From: Toxonevra muliebris
Lineage: Eukaryota > Arthropoda > Insecta > Diptera > Pallopteridae
Reading direction: 5' to 3'
Length of the DNA: 64,000 bases
NCBI GenBank assembly: GCA_963691655.1
Contig: OY829330.1
Span: 20,363,224 to 20,427,223, forward strand
A program made the position numbers and the translations under genes. Below the pieces are notes generated by a model. The model was not told the origin of the DNA, did not search any database, and saw only the letters and a list, made by a program, of their open reading frames with translations. This document shows, one piece after another, positions 22,893 through 32,800 of the stretch. The stretch's first letter is position 1. Every line of letters begins with the position of its first letter.

Positions 22893-23852
22893 CTAGTTTA
22901 TAAAAAATGTTTCATCAATAATATTTGTTTCGTGTCTACTAACAGCATCTTGGTTGAGTTCCAACGTTTTGATTAGGTAAATTATTATACCGTTGGCGAG
23001 TGTTACTGTACCTTGTCTGTCCATAATTACTATTATCTTGTCTAATTTGTTGAGTTCTAACGTTTTGGTTAGGTAAATTATACTGTTGGTGAGTGTTACT
23101 GTACCTTGTCTGTCCATAATTATTATTATCTTGTCTAATTTGTTGAGTTCTAATGTTTTTGCCAAAATTATTTTGAGGGTTGATGATTTGTTGTGTATTA
23201 TAAAAACCTTCATTTTGAGTATTTCTGTTTAAATTTTTATTTGACATGTTCACGTTTAAATTGCTATGATCTAGTCCTACAAATTTATTTACAGTATCTC
23301 TAATTTCAGATAAATTATGTTTTGTCATTATAGCATATGCTAATGCACCTGATACTAATTCTTTAGTCCTTTGAACAAGCATTCCATCGAAAATGTGTGT
23401 CATAGCATAGCCATTGTCATTAAAAGCTGCATATTCAGCTATATCTTCTACAAATATTTTCAGCTTATTGTCTAAATCCTTAATACTACTTACTCTTAAA
23501 GAATTAATGTCTCGAGTTAATGTCATTTGATCCTTTGAAGATCTATAATGCTTCCTTAATTTATCCTTACACTCGATCCAATTTGATGGGGGTTGGATGT
23601 TAAGTAAATTCTTGGCACTGCCTTCACATCGTAAATAATTTGAAATACTCGATTCGCCTCATCTCCGTAGTTTGATAGTACCCTTGTTACTGAGCTGGTA
23701 AAAGATGGCAATGTTCCTGGCTCTCCAACGAATACTGGTAGAAACCGGATTTCCTTTTCAATTTGAGATCGGAAATTTGACGGTGCATTGTTTTGCACAA
23801 GAAGTTGTGTTATAGCCATAAGGCATTGTTCTATCTGTTGGTTTTCCATCAT
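22893..23852 (-). CDS. Ty3/gypsy B gag
   Basis: Begins at ATG 23,852 (MMENQQIEQCL). The capsid-like region (EIRFLPVFVGEPGTLPSF) continues in a second frame after a one-base shift near 23,640, reaching VEDIAEYAAFNDNG and a C-terminal Q/N-rich tail. There is no CCHC zinc knuckle. Instead the tail has an in-frame tandem repeat of about 35-39 residues (two units containing RTQQIRQDN and NYGQTRYSNT, about 23,150-22,960). The single shift would abolish gag in this copy unless it is a sequencing error. Confidence 0.8.
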
Positions 23853-24273
23853 TTTTATTTGCTGAGCGAAAGGCTAGTTTTTGTTTATTTTTAAATGTCT
23901 AAGTTATTTAATTTTATTTCACTTTTTAAATAACTCATTTATTTTTCTTTTATTTTATTAGTCTCTTGTTGTGTTGTGTCTTCATAAACTACTAAATTTT
24001 ACTTTAGTTTACTTTGTAGCTCACATACAAATGTACAGTACCGATATCAGGTTTTTCAGTCGTTAATGATTTTTCACCATGTGGTTTTTACAAAAATCAC
24101 TAGAACTTCAGTTTATTTATTTTTCAATAAGTTGTCTTTATATTTTATTTTTATTTTTACAGTGTCGTTTCTTCACAAATCAGAATAATTTTATTATTTT
24201 CTCTTTTTGATTTATTTTGTGTCCCACTTGTAAAAATTTATTTTTTTTTTTTCGGTTCGTTCCAAACTGCGCC

Positions 24274-24555
24274 ACTTAAATAATCACTTCATAGGCAATT
24301 GTTTTATTTTAATCCTCGGTACATTTTATTTAATTGCTTTCTGAATTATGACTGACTATATCATTTCTTATTGATCTACATCAAAACTCGTTCTTTAAAG
24401 AAACGATTAACTGTTTAATCAGCTCATCAATAGCCTTGAAAAGTCTACACAATATTCAATGTGATCTTAAATGTAATCTGATTGGCTAATATTGATGAGG
24501 TGATTAAATCGTTATATATAATATTATTAGATAAATTAGTTATATATAATTACAT
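24274..24555 (-). repeat. 5' LTR of Ty3/gypsy B
   Basis: 282 bp, in direct orientation with 19,193-19,474; differences seen are CATCAAAACTC versus CATCAAACCTC, GAAACGATT versus GAATCGATT and ACACAATATTC versus ACACAGTATTC. On the minus strand it starts ATGTAATTATATATAAC and ends with ...TTATTTAAGT immediately before the PBS. Confidence 0.92.
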
Positions 24556-24720
24556 ATTTTTAACATATAATTGATATTACATATTTAACATTACATATTA
24601 TTTAACATAGTACATAACATTTTATTTAACATATTACTTAACATAGTATATAACATAGTATTTAACATAGTATTTAAGATATAATTTCATAGATATTATT
24701 TAGTATATATTATGTATGCA
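24556..24720. repeat. Degenerate TTTAACATA-type tandem repeat
   Basis: An AT-only simple array of about ten imperfect copies of (A)TTTAACATAGTA directly at the 5' LTR border of Ty3/gypsy B. It belongs to the 3' side of the piggyBac-like element. Confidence 0.7.
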
Positions 24721-25079
24721 TATACATAACTCGCGAGTGTATTAAGAAAATATTTGTTACTTAAAATATTAAAAGGTTTGAAAAATAATAATTTTTATTT
24801 ATTAAATTTATAAAAAAATACAGAAAATTTTATTTCGTAATGGTAAGTAATGGTTAAGCAAATACCTTTTTGCTTTGCACAAAGCACTTTAAAAGGCCTT
24901 TTGGAGTGCTTTGTTTCCGACTGGGATTATATGCACACACAAACACAACATATGGGTGTATGTACACACATACATCATTTATACATACTATTTGCATACC
25001 TACTTTTATAGGACAAACCTTTTATGTGGCCTGGCTAGGCCACTTTGCCCATCCAAAGGGGTAAAAGAACATTGCAGAG

Positions 25080-25308
25080 TTAACTTTTAACTGTGGAGGT
25101 GGTGGCATATTTCACACCAGCTTGTGAAATAAAGTTCCAGTTTTGTTGAACTTAAAAAAAAATGTTTTCAAATTTTAGATTTATTTCAATTGAAAATGTT
25201 ATTAGCTTGTTTTAAAAGAGCAAATAATTATCAAAAAATCTTTTTTTTACTAAAATTTGTTAGTAAAGTTAAAAGGTAAAAAAATTCACCTCCATAGTTA
25301 AAGGTTAA
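25080..25308. mobile_element. piggyBac-type MITE, 221 bp, TTAA duplication
   Basis: Element 25,084-25,304 is flanked by TTAA on both sides (25,080-25,083 and 25,305-25,308). Its ends are inverted, CTTTTAACTGTGGAGGTG (25,084-25,101) against CACCTCCATAGTTAAAGG (25,287-25,304), 16 of 18 complementary. The inside is AT-rich and non-coding. TTAA specificity suggests mobilisation by a piggyBac-family transposase. It lies 19 bp from the right end of the larger piggyBac-like element but has a different TIR. Confidence 0.75.
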
Positions 25309-25912
25309 GTATTTAAATTGGAAATAATAATAAAAAACAATAAAGATTAAAAACTATAATAAACTTGTCTTTCTTCTTATCAAAACCGGGTATAAAAAAA
25401 TAGGATGTTATTTGAAGTATTTTTTAATCAACTCAAACGAAGAGACCCAGTTGGAGGCATCTATTGCAGATCACGATACAGATTGAATCTCTATTTCTAT
25501 ACCAACCATTACTGTATTAACAGTTGCAGTCAGCAAGCTTTTTCGTTGTTTGCCTTTTATTAGATTCAATTGAAAAATAATTATTTTTGCCGTTGCACTT
25601 TTATGTGGGAAACTTAAAATAGACACAACAGATTTTTCCAGTTTAGAAAACATATTTCTCTTTTAAAGCATTTTTTAACTATAAAATTTCACACCACAAT
25701 TCTTCCAGTTCCAAATCTAATAAATATAAAAGTTCATTACTAGTTTATTGATATTTATTAACTATGCAAGCTTACTTTTACGCGTTTTTTTTTTGCTATT
25801 GATTTCAATTGTCAAAGATTACAAACATTAGCACAAAAACAAGCAAAAACTTCTGGAAATGGAGTACGAAGTTTTGAATGTTGACAGTAACCCAGCGACA
25901 AATAAAACAGAG
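25309..25912. other. Spacer or MADF-gene intron
   Basis: AT-rich, no supportable gene. It lies between the MITE and the open end of MADF exon 2 and would be intron if the exon at 17,710-17,397 belongs to the same gene. Confidence 0.4.
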
Positions 25913-26444
25913 CTAGTCATAGTAACAAATATTTCGCAGACAGAAACGGAAATAATTTAACAGAAAACCTTTAGTTTGATTTATATTTATTTCGCATACA
26001 ATCCAAAAATTCAAGAATATGAAATAGGAGGATTTTTTCCGATTGGGGAGGACAGGAGGATTAAGATTTGAGCGGAGTACGAATACTCTGATCGGAGTAC
26101 CTTCGACAGCACTGCTCTGTACCGTATTAAGTAAATTCAATATATGGAGGTACTTCCATTGTCGCTTAGTCTTTGGTGCTGCACTTCCTGAGCGCTTCAC
26201 TTTTTTGTAAACGTCTCGCAGACTTTTCCATCGTTTCTTTCAAGATTCGCCTCAAAAGGTTTGCTATTGTAGTTTGAATATAAATTTAAAAATGTATTAA
26301 AAACTTACTATTTAAATTGACCCGATTTGCCATTTCCTCCCAAGATTCCTCTTTTTTAATTATATTTTTGTAATCTGGTGATTTTAAATTGAGCACAAAA
26401 TCAAATTTTTGAATTTTTTCTATTAATTTTTCATCTATATCCAT
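25913..26444 (-). CDS. MADF-domain protein, exons 1 and 2
   Basis: Exon 1 runs from ATG at 26,444 to 26,309 and ends at a GTAAGT donor. A 72-bp intron follows. Exon 2 starts at 26,236 after an AG acceptor, in the matching phase. Exon 1 encodes LIEKIQKFDFVL, SPDYKN and EESWEEMANRV; exon 2 continues with KRWKSLRDVYKKVKRSG and QWKYLHILNLL. This is the order and spacing of a MADF (Myb/SANT-like, DNA-binding) domain. The exon 2 frame stays open to 25,913 but the true 3' border is not clear. The C-terminal exon is probably at 17,710-17,397. MADF proteins act as transcription regulators, or as accessory proteins of Harbinger-type transposons; which applies here is unknown. Confidence 0.6.
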
Positions 26445-26563
26445 CTTGTAATATATTAAAACCGTTTTTGAATTCCAACAAATAAAACAGATAAATCAAA
26501 ATAAATGTCAGAAAATAGTAAACATTGCAAAAAAAAATTTAATTGTGAAAGAGAATTTAATGA

Positions 26564-27468
26564 TTGTTGCAGCAGCAACAACAACAACAGAAGGCATGTC
26601 AAGCCTCCCATGTGCTATCTGCGCAACACCAACCGCCTGCAGCATCATTCGGGCCACCAGCGAGGACCTTTTCGTGTTTAGCAACGACACCGTCGCTCAC
26701 AACAGCGGTTCCTGCGCCCCCACTGGCCTCCAGTGACAACATGGAGCAAGACTGTTGTCTCAGGGCAGTCGTCATTTTGTAGACTTGAGGAGCAAATCAC
26801 AAATCTGGTGGAGATGAAAAATGACGTTCCATTCACCAACCAATGAGAGATACGATTGAAAGCATTAGGGCGCTATTTGAGCTCTCGGCAATCGAACAGC
26901 ATTATGACGAAGCAAAAGAGGTGATTAGACGAAATCAATCCTCATAAACGTCTCCATTGTTTAAACCAAGTGCGGAGCAGAAGAGAAGGCAAGATTCGCA
27001 TATCGAGTCGCCCCCATGAAGCGGAAAAATGCACCCGCGGGAACAAAAAAGTGTAGCCTGATAGTACAACCTGTCGCAGAAGTTGCAAACACTAAGAAGG
27101 GGTGGAACAACATGATGGCTGATCAATGCAATACTGTGAAACCTCAAAAGCCGCCCAAGAAAAAACAGCAGTGGAATATGGTTCAGCCCAGAAAGCAGAG
27201 CAAACCCAGAGGTCCTAAGCATAGGCCTGACGCCTTGATCATCTCGGCCTCCGATACCAAGTCGTATGCGGATATCCTGCGCACAATCAAAAGTAGCGAT
27301 GCGCTGAAAACATTGGGCGAAAACGTGGAGGCGGTTCGTCGAACCACAAAAAATGAGCTGCTGATAGAGCTCAAACGTAAGCCAGAGAGTAATGCTGAAG
27401 CATACCAGGCAGCAGTGAAGAATGTCTTAGGCAATTCAGCCATTCGGTTTTACCTGGGTAAGGTTTGA
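26564..27468 (+). pseudogene. R1-like ORF1 (gag-like)
   Basis: The upstream part (26,564-26,782) is glutamine/alanine/proline rich and in a different frame from the main block at 27,016-27,468. The main block has a basic N-terminal half (NTKKGWNNMM, PPKKKQQWNM) and the R1-clade domain RPDALIISASDTKSYADIL ... VRRTTKNELLIELKRK. The usual three CCHC knuckles at the C-terminus are missing: the frame ends soon after AIRFYLGKV and endonuclease sequence begins at once, so there is an internal deletion at the ORF1-ORF2 border. Confidence 0.75.
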
Positions 27469-27474
27469 GGGAAT

Positions 27475-28180
27475 TTTCTTCTTTTCGTGCTACGCCCCTC
27501 CGAGTATGGATATTCACCAATACGAGCGGATGCTGACGGAGCTGGTTGCAGAGGCCCGAGATAAGTTCCCAGTTTTTATTGCTGGTGCCTTTAATGCATG
27601 GTCGACAAAAATACGAACAGACGTGGTAGGCTTCTCCTTGAATGTTTTGCAACGTTGAATGTCGAACTATTGAACGATGGCCAGCACACTTTTGAAGCTG
27701 GTAAAAAGCAATCAGCGGTGGATCTCACCTTCGTGCACGCATAGATCGCGCCCAACGCCATATGGAGAAAGGGAGATTTCTATACGCACAGTGATCATCG
27801 AGCAATTGTTATTGAGCTTCGTGTAATCAACCGCCGGCTGAGGATACCAGCGGCGTAAACTAAAGGATGGAAACAACGGTGCTTCGATACAGAAGTTTTC
27901 CTGTTGGCGTGGAACGAGGTAGCTATAACTGACGACGTAGCAACAAATATTGCGGCAAACATCAGACGACGACTAAGCACAGCATGTGACGCAGCAATGC
28001 CAAGAAGGACCCGTGCACCAATCAGGAAGCCAGTTTACTGGTGGAATGAAAATATAGCAAAATGTAGAAGTCGCTGCCACCAGGCACGTAGAAAAGCACC
28101 ACGTGCGTAAAACCTTCCAACATGGTTGGAGTTGCACACTGAGTACAAAGTGTGCCACCACAAATTAAAGAAAGCGATTG
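27475..28180 (+). pseudogene. R1-like ORF2 endonuclease and linker
   Basis: Starts within the endonuclease (FFSCYAPPSMDIHQYERML), continues with FIAGAFNAWSTK (the N of the GDFNA-type motif; D is lost), then QSAVDLTFVHA and FYTHSDHRAIVIELR with the SDH active-site block. After a stop and frameshift the linker follows (27,904-28,110: MPRRTRAPIRKPVYWWNENI). It is cut at 28,180 by the jockey 3' tail. Confidence 0.8.
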
Positions 28181-28189
28181 GTTTTTTTT

Positions 28190-28690
28190 TATTTCCCAAA
28201 TGAAAAAACTACTTCTGTCAGAATGACACTTTGTACATTTTATGCGATGAATGAGGGATTTATAATGGTCTACTGCACAATTTCAGCTATCCATTTTACA
28301 ATAAGTTGAGCTGTGTTATATTTTAACTGCAGTGCTGTATACATATATATTACTAAATTAAGTCAACTGTCTTAATTTTTCCCTGATTTGGTCTTGTTTT
28401 TTTTTCTATATGTATTTTCCAAGTGAGTTTACTGTCGATGTGGATTCCTAGATATTTTGCCGACTTTTCAATTGGTATGCTTTTTGTGTTTATTTGTAGG
28501 GGGATGCTGTGTAGGACCGGTTGGTTGTAAAAACTACTCGCATTGTTTTAGTTTCATTAATTTTTATGGCCCACCTATCGAACCATGTTTTTGTGTTGTT
28601 TTATAATTCTTCTGTTTATCTGTTGCAACATTGTAGTTTTTGTGCGAGTGGAGGAATATTGTATCGTCAGCGAAAGTGGATAGCATTGAT
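28190..28690 (-). pseudogene. Jockey RT active site and 3' end
   Basis: The segment reads STFADDTIFLHSH (28,680-28,643, the FADD form of the active site), WFDRWAIKINETKT (about 28,580) and KSAKYLGIHIDSKLTWKIHI (28,465-28,410). The downstream coding part is missing: the sequence passes into a 3' UTR with a CATTTTATGCG-type region and ends in poly(A). It is the other half of the interrupted jockey RT that stops at 30,960. Confidence 0.82.
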
Positions 28691-28699
28691 GAAGGATCA

Positions 28700-30958
28700 T
28701 TATATATTATACGTAAATAGCAAGTTTAACTGGTGTATTGATTGTAATGATGTTAATAAAAGTATCCAGAATTTCAATAACATTCTTTACCAGGGTTTCG
28801 AAATGTATGTTCCAAAATGTAAAGTAATTTTAAATCCACACGGTCCGGTATGGTTTACAAAAGAATTAAAAAAACTTAAGAATTCAAAAACTCGTGCCTT
28901 TAAACGATACAAACGTACTGGTAATTCAACTGATTACTCCTACTATTCTATATTACGTCACAAGTACCAAGTGCTTTGTAAGGGGTGTTACAATGATTAT
29001 ATTAATAAAATTAAACTCGATATTAACAATGATGCTAAAAGTTTTTACAATTTTGTAAATTCTAAACGCAAAGTTAATGATTTTCCATCTACAATGAAAT
29101 TTAATGATAGCGTATCTGATAACGAAACTGTTATTTCTAATTTATTTGCCAGTTACTTCAAATCTACATATTCCTATGAATGCATTGATGATCGCATACC
29201 ATACCCCTTTGAAACTCTTAATTTCGACACTATTCGTTGCCCGGTTATTATTCCTACTGACGTTTTTAATCAGCTTAAATCACTAAAATTGGCCTATACC
29301 TGTGGACCAGATGAAATTCCAAGCTGCATTTTAAAAATGTGTGCGGAGTTTTTGTTTATACCACTTTCCGAAATTTTAAATGCTTCACTACGTTCAGGTA
29401 TTTTCCCCAGTGTGTGGAAGGAATCATTTATAATTCCTTTGCATAAGGGTGGTTCAAGATCCGATATTTCAAACTACCGCGGTATAGCTAAACTTAGTGT
29501 GATACCAAAGTTATTTGAATTAATCATTACAAATCAGTTAAAGCACTCTATTGGATCGTTGATTTCCCCATTTCAGCACGGCTTTCTTAAGGGTAGGTCT
29601 ACAGTTACAAATCTCTTGAAATTCACTACTCACATTATTAGTGGATTTTCTAATAACTTACAGACCGACGTAATATATACCGACTTCAGTAAGGCGTTTG
29701 ATAAGGTTAATCACGATTTACTAATTAAAAAACTTGATTTACTTGGTTTTCCAATATTGCTGTTAAATTGGATTAATTCTTACTTAAGAAATAGAAATCA
29801 GAGAGTGGTGTTCAAGGGCTCAACATCATTCGCTATTGGAGTTCCATCTGGTGTACCTCAAGGTAGTCATCTTGGTCCCATTTTGTTCCTTATTTACATT
29901 AATGACCTCCCATCTGTTATCCGTCACTCAAAAATTTTGATGTATGCTGATGATGTAAAACTGTTTATTTCACACTATTCTGATGAGGCGTACAATTTGC
30001 TTCAATCTGACCTCACGGCATTATCACATTGGTGTCAGATAAACTTAATGTTTTTAAATTTAAAGAAATGTAAATCTATGGTCTTTTCGAGACGTCAGCC
30101 AATTCCTTCACATTACTTTATAAATGATTATACCCTGGAGGTAGTGAACACTTTTACTGATTTGGGTATAGTTATGGATCCTAAATTGCGTTTTAATCTG
30201 CATATCAATATGTGTGTTAATAAAGCAAAGGGAATTTTTGCATTCGTTAAAAGATGGGCTATTGAATTTAGTGATCCGTATATAACAAAAACACTTTTTA
30301 CGGCACTGGTAAGACCTATTTTGGAGTATGGTTCAACAGTTTGGAGTCCTCAATATAATTGCTATAAAGACAGACTTGAGTCAGTTCAAAAACAGTTTCT
30401 CTTGTTTGCGTTAAGAAATTTACGTTGGAACCCATTACATAATTTACCTTCTTACATACATCGTCTCAAACTTATTGACCTACCGACATTAGACAGCAGA
30501 AGAACTATGCTGAATGTTATGTTTATGACTAAATTACTGAACGGTGACATTCATTCTGAATTTCTACTAAATAAAATTGACTTAAATATCCCAAATCGTT
30601 GTTCAAGGTATCCTATCTTGATTAAATTGAGTACTTGCCGATCTAACTATGCCCAAAATGATCCATTACGTTGCATGTGCAATGATTTCAACAACCAACA
30701 TGGCTTATTTGATGTAACTGATTCCTTATTTTCTATAAAACAAGCAATTTTAAATTCCTTAAATGATTAAACAGCTGATGATCCTAATCTGTAGCTGTTT
30801 GAAAACCATTGGGATATATTACTTCACCCATTCACGAGTTGCGTTACACAGGCAGTCCGGGCTGTTTCTGTTTCGGTCACCGATCCGTTCGCTTTGCGGA
30901 TGTGCCCCTCGGTCGGGTGGGCGGGTAAGTGGGTCCGCTGGGATTCGTTCGTTAAAAA
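28700..30958 (+). mobile_element. CR1/jockey-like LINE A, 5' truncated, inserted in jockey RT
   Basis: Plus-strand element beginning in the endonuclease-RT linker near 28,700 and ending at 30,953 with a short A-run. It has a full RT frame and a 3' UTR whose last 150 bp (CGGTCACCGATC at 30,874-30,885, then GGATG.GCCCCTCGGTCG and GGGTCCGCTGGGATTCGT) is shared with LINE B at 43,009-43,150. It lies between the two halves of the jockey RT. 5' truncation is usual for LINE insertion. No RNase H. Confidence 0.85.
28710..30770 (+). CDS. CR1/jockey-like LINE A reverse transcriptase
   Basis: The open frame is uninterrupted through 30,770 (the first about 60 codons of the longer frame, 28,521-28,700, are jockey sequence in antisense). 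RT blocks: KLAYTCGPDEIPSCILK (29,286), ESFIIPLHKGGSRSDISNYR (29,421), VIYTDFSKAFDKVNHDLLIK (29,670, first aspartate), GVPSGVPQGSHLGPILFLIY (29,838) and LMYADDVKLFIS (29,938, intact active site). The C-terminal part has KRWAIEFSDPYITKTLFTALVRPILEYGS-type sequence, typical of CR1/jockey-superfamily RTs. All catalytic residues are intact, but without endonuclease it cannot move by itself. Stop is TAA at 30,768. Confidence 0.85.
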   Translation, partial: YVNSKFNWCIDCNDVNKSIQNFNNILYQGFEMYVPKCKVILNPHGPVWFTKELKKLKNSKTRAFKRYKRTGNSTDYSYYSILRHKYQVLCKGCYNDYINKIKLDINNDAKSFYNFVNSKRKVNDFPSTMKFNDSVSDNETVISNLFASYFKSTYSYECIDDRIPYPFETLNFDTIRCPVIIPTDVFNQLKSLKLAYTCGPDEIPSCILKMCAEFLFIPLSEILNASLRSGIFPSVWKESFIIPLHKGGSRSDISNYRGIAKLSVIPKLFELIITNQLKHSIGSLISPFQHGFLKGRSTVTNLLKFTTHIISGFSNNLQTDVIYTDFSKAFDKVNHDLLIKKLDLLGFPILLLNWINSYLRNRNQRVVFKGSTSFAIGVPSGVPQGSHLGPILFLIYINDLPSVIRHSKILMYADDVKLFISHYSDEAYNLLQSDLTALSHWCQINLMFLNLKKCKSMVFSRRQPIPSHYFINDYTLEVVNTFTDLGIVMDPKLRFNLHINMCVNKAKGIFAFVKRWAIEFSDPYITKTLFTALVRPILEYGSTVWSPQYNCYKDRLESVQKQFLLFALRNLRWNPLHNLPSYIHRLKLIDLPTLDSRRTMLNVMFMTKLLNGDIHSEFLLNKIDLNIPNRCSRYPILIKLSTCRSNYAQNDPLRCMCNDFNNQHGLFDVTDSLFSIKQAILNSLND

Positions 30959-30959
30959 G

Positions 30960-32800
30960 TATACAAGTGGTCCCAAAACGCTTCCTTGTGGTATTCCTGA
31001 GTTGATTGACTTCATCAGTGGGTGAGTGTCCTTTTGCTTTACATAAAAATGTCTGTCTGATATATAGCTCTTCCATAGTAGGTAAAAGTCATTCGGAAGT
31101 ATATTTTTTAATTTGTGTAGTAAACCTTTGTGCCACACTTTGTCAAATGCCTTTTCCACATCGAGAAACACTCGTATGCAGTACTTCTTTTCGTCCAAGT
31201 CTTTAGAGATTTTGTTTACAACTCTGTGTATTTGTTGTATGGTTGAGTGGTGTTTACGGAAACCAAATTGGTGATCAGATAGGATGAAAGAAATTGGTCA
31301 AGTAATGGTTGAAATCTGTCATAAAGCAGTTTTTGAAAGATTTTAGATAGTATAGGCAGTAGGCTGATTGGTTTCTCTATATGATGCTAGACAAGTTAAG
31401 TCTTTGCCAGGTTTGGGTATCGCTATAATTTCTGCTACTTTCCATGCCTTAGGAATGTATTTTAGCCTTATAATTGCATTGAAAGCGTTTCGAAGGTATT
31501 GTATTGCACAATTTGGTAGTTCCTTGAGAAGTTTTCCTGTTATCATGTCAAAACCGGGAGATTTTTTTGGTTTTATTTTATTTTTATTACAACGCTGTAT
31601 CTCTTTTGAAGTGACCTGTTTAATTGATATCTTATTAAAATATGTGCTTGGACATTGTGGAATTGTGTAAGGGTTGTCGGGATTGTTTGTGAACACATTT
31701 TCATAATAGTCCGCTAATAGTGATGCTTTGTCATAATCTGTTCTAGCCCATGTTCCGTCTGTCATTTTTAGTGGTGGGTTATGCATGGTTCTAGGTTTAA
31801 TATTTTGAGTGGCTCTCCAAAGCGAGTAGTTTGTCTCTGATGTTGGTGTCAGTTGACCCAGGTATTTTCCAAAGTTATTGTTTGCGTTTTGGTTTAGCAT
31901 CTCTTTGAGGTATTTTATTGCACGGTTTAATTTTTTTTTTGTCTGCAGGGTATCTAGTTGATTGCTCAGTAAAACCTGAGCTTTTTTGTTAATTAGCTGC
32001 CGAATTAAGTCTGGTGTGCACTGCCTTATTTCTTTACGGGTTAATGCCGGCGTCGATATAGCGGCTGCAGTTGTTATCGTGTCATCAAAATATGTCACGG
32101 CACTTTCAATGTCAGATGTTGATTTTAGCGGGACGTCAAGTCTCAAGTGGAGTTCTGTGTATTCGCGGTTCAGTTCAAATCTAGACCGCATGGTCAGCTC
32201 TTTAATTTTAATGTTTTTGATGATGCAGAAATCTATAAGATCTGCAATTTTATTTGGGTCTGATGGCCAATAAGTTGGCTCTCCAGTAGATAAGTGATTG
32301 CAATTGTTTAATTGTATTGCTTTAAGTAATGTTTGCTCTTTTTTATTCGTCAGTCGTGACCCCCAGTCAATATGTTTTAAATTGAAATCTCCTGCTGAAA
32401 GAATCTTGGTCCAAGATACTTAAAAAAGCTACTGTATTGGACTGGTGTTATTTTAAATCTAGGAGGGCAATACAAGGTCGATATTGCAAATTGTCCGTTT
32501 TCGTGAGTTAGTAGAAGAGTAGTAGCTTGGATATGGTCGTGTCTGTAACTTTCATATTCAGTGAATCTGATTTTGTTACGAATTATTATTGCTGATCCGC
32601 CGTGACCTGTTTCATCTGGATGGTTTGTATTATAAATGGTATATCCCGATATTTTGCTGAACTGTTTATTTGTTAGGTGTGTCTCGAAAATTAAAGCTAT
32701 ATCTATTTTATTGTCATACAAAAACTGTCTTAATTCAAGTATGTGCTGTCTTAGTCCGTTTGCGTTCCAGATAATAATCTTTAGAAATAAGAATTGTTAT
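30960..32800 (-). pseudogene. Jockey ORF2, endonuclease and N-terminal RT
   Basis: Endonuclease: ELRQFLYDNKIDIALIFETH (32,721) with the catalytic-type E kept, GHGGSAIIIRNKI, and STLYCPPRFKIT (32,480). A deletion then removes the endonuclease C-terminus. RT N-terminal part (32,191-31,343): KKSPGFDMITGKLLKELP and IPKAWKVAEIIAIPKPGK. After frame breaks, RT continues with YCIRVFLDVEKAFDKVWHKG (31,180) and INSGIPQGSVLGPL (31,013). Diagnostic of jockey clade. Confidence 0.85.

Larger units (their letters stand above)
19193..24555 (-). mobile_element. Ty3/gypsy retrotransposon B, nearly complete, two LTRs
   Basis: A 5,363-bp element on the minus strand bounded by two 282-bp LTRs in direct orientation. 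By eye they differ at only about three positions, so the insertion is young. Next to the 5' LTR lies a PBS-like TGGCGCAGTTTGG (24,274-24,262). Gag, protease, RT, RNase H and integrase occur in the expected Ty3/gypsy order. There is no env-like frame between integrase and the 3' LTR. It is inserted in the piggyBac-like element. Pol motifs and the TGGCGCA PBS resemble the 17.6/297 group. Target duplication was not resolved. Confidence 0.92.
18046..25065 (+). mobile_element. piggyBac-like DNA transposon, degenerate and interrupted
   Basis: Inverted ends of about 35 bp: after TTAA (18,046-18,049) the left end reads CCCTCCGATGGGCA and continues into GGCCTAGCCAGGCC (to 18,081). The right end (25,028-25,061) is its inverted copy with about five differences, and its TTAA has decayed to TTAC in that orientation. 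Inside, a piggyBac transposase remnant lies at 18,310-18,720. Without the 5,363-bp retrotransposon at 19,193-24,555 the element would be about 1.65 kb, shorter than a full piggyBac, so it was already internally deleted. It sits inside the presumed large intron of the MADF gene. Confidence 0.8.

Noticed and set aside
23000..23150. CRISPR-like array
   Set aside because: Only two direct units, in frame within gag, in a eukaryotic retrotransposon.
28521..28700. N-terminal 60 codons of the long LINE A frame as part of its protein
   Set aside because: On the opposite strand this is jockey RT (FADD box region); the frame is open by chance across the junction.
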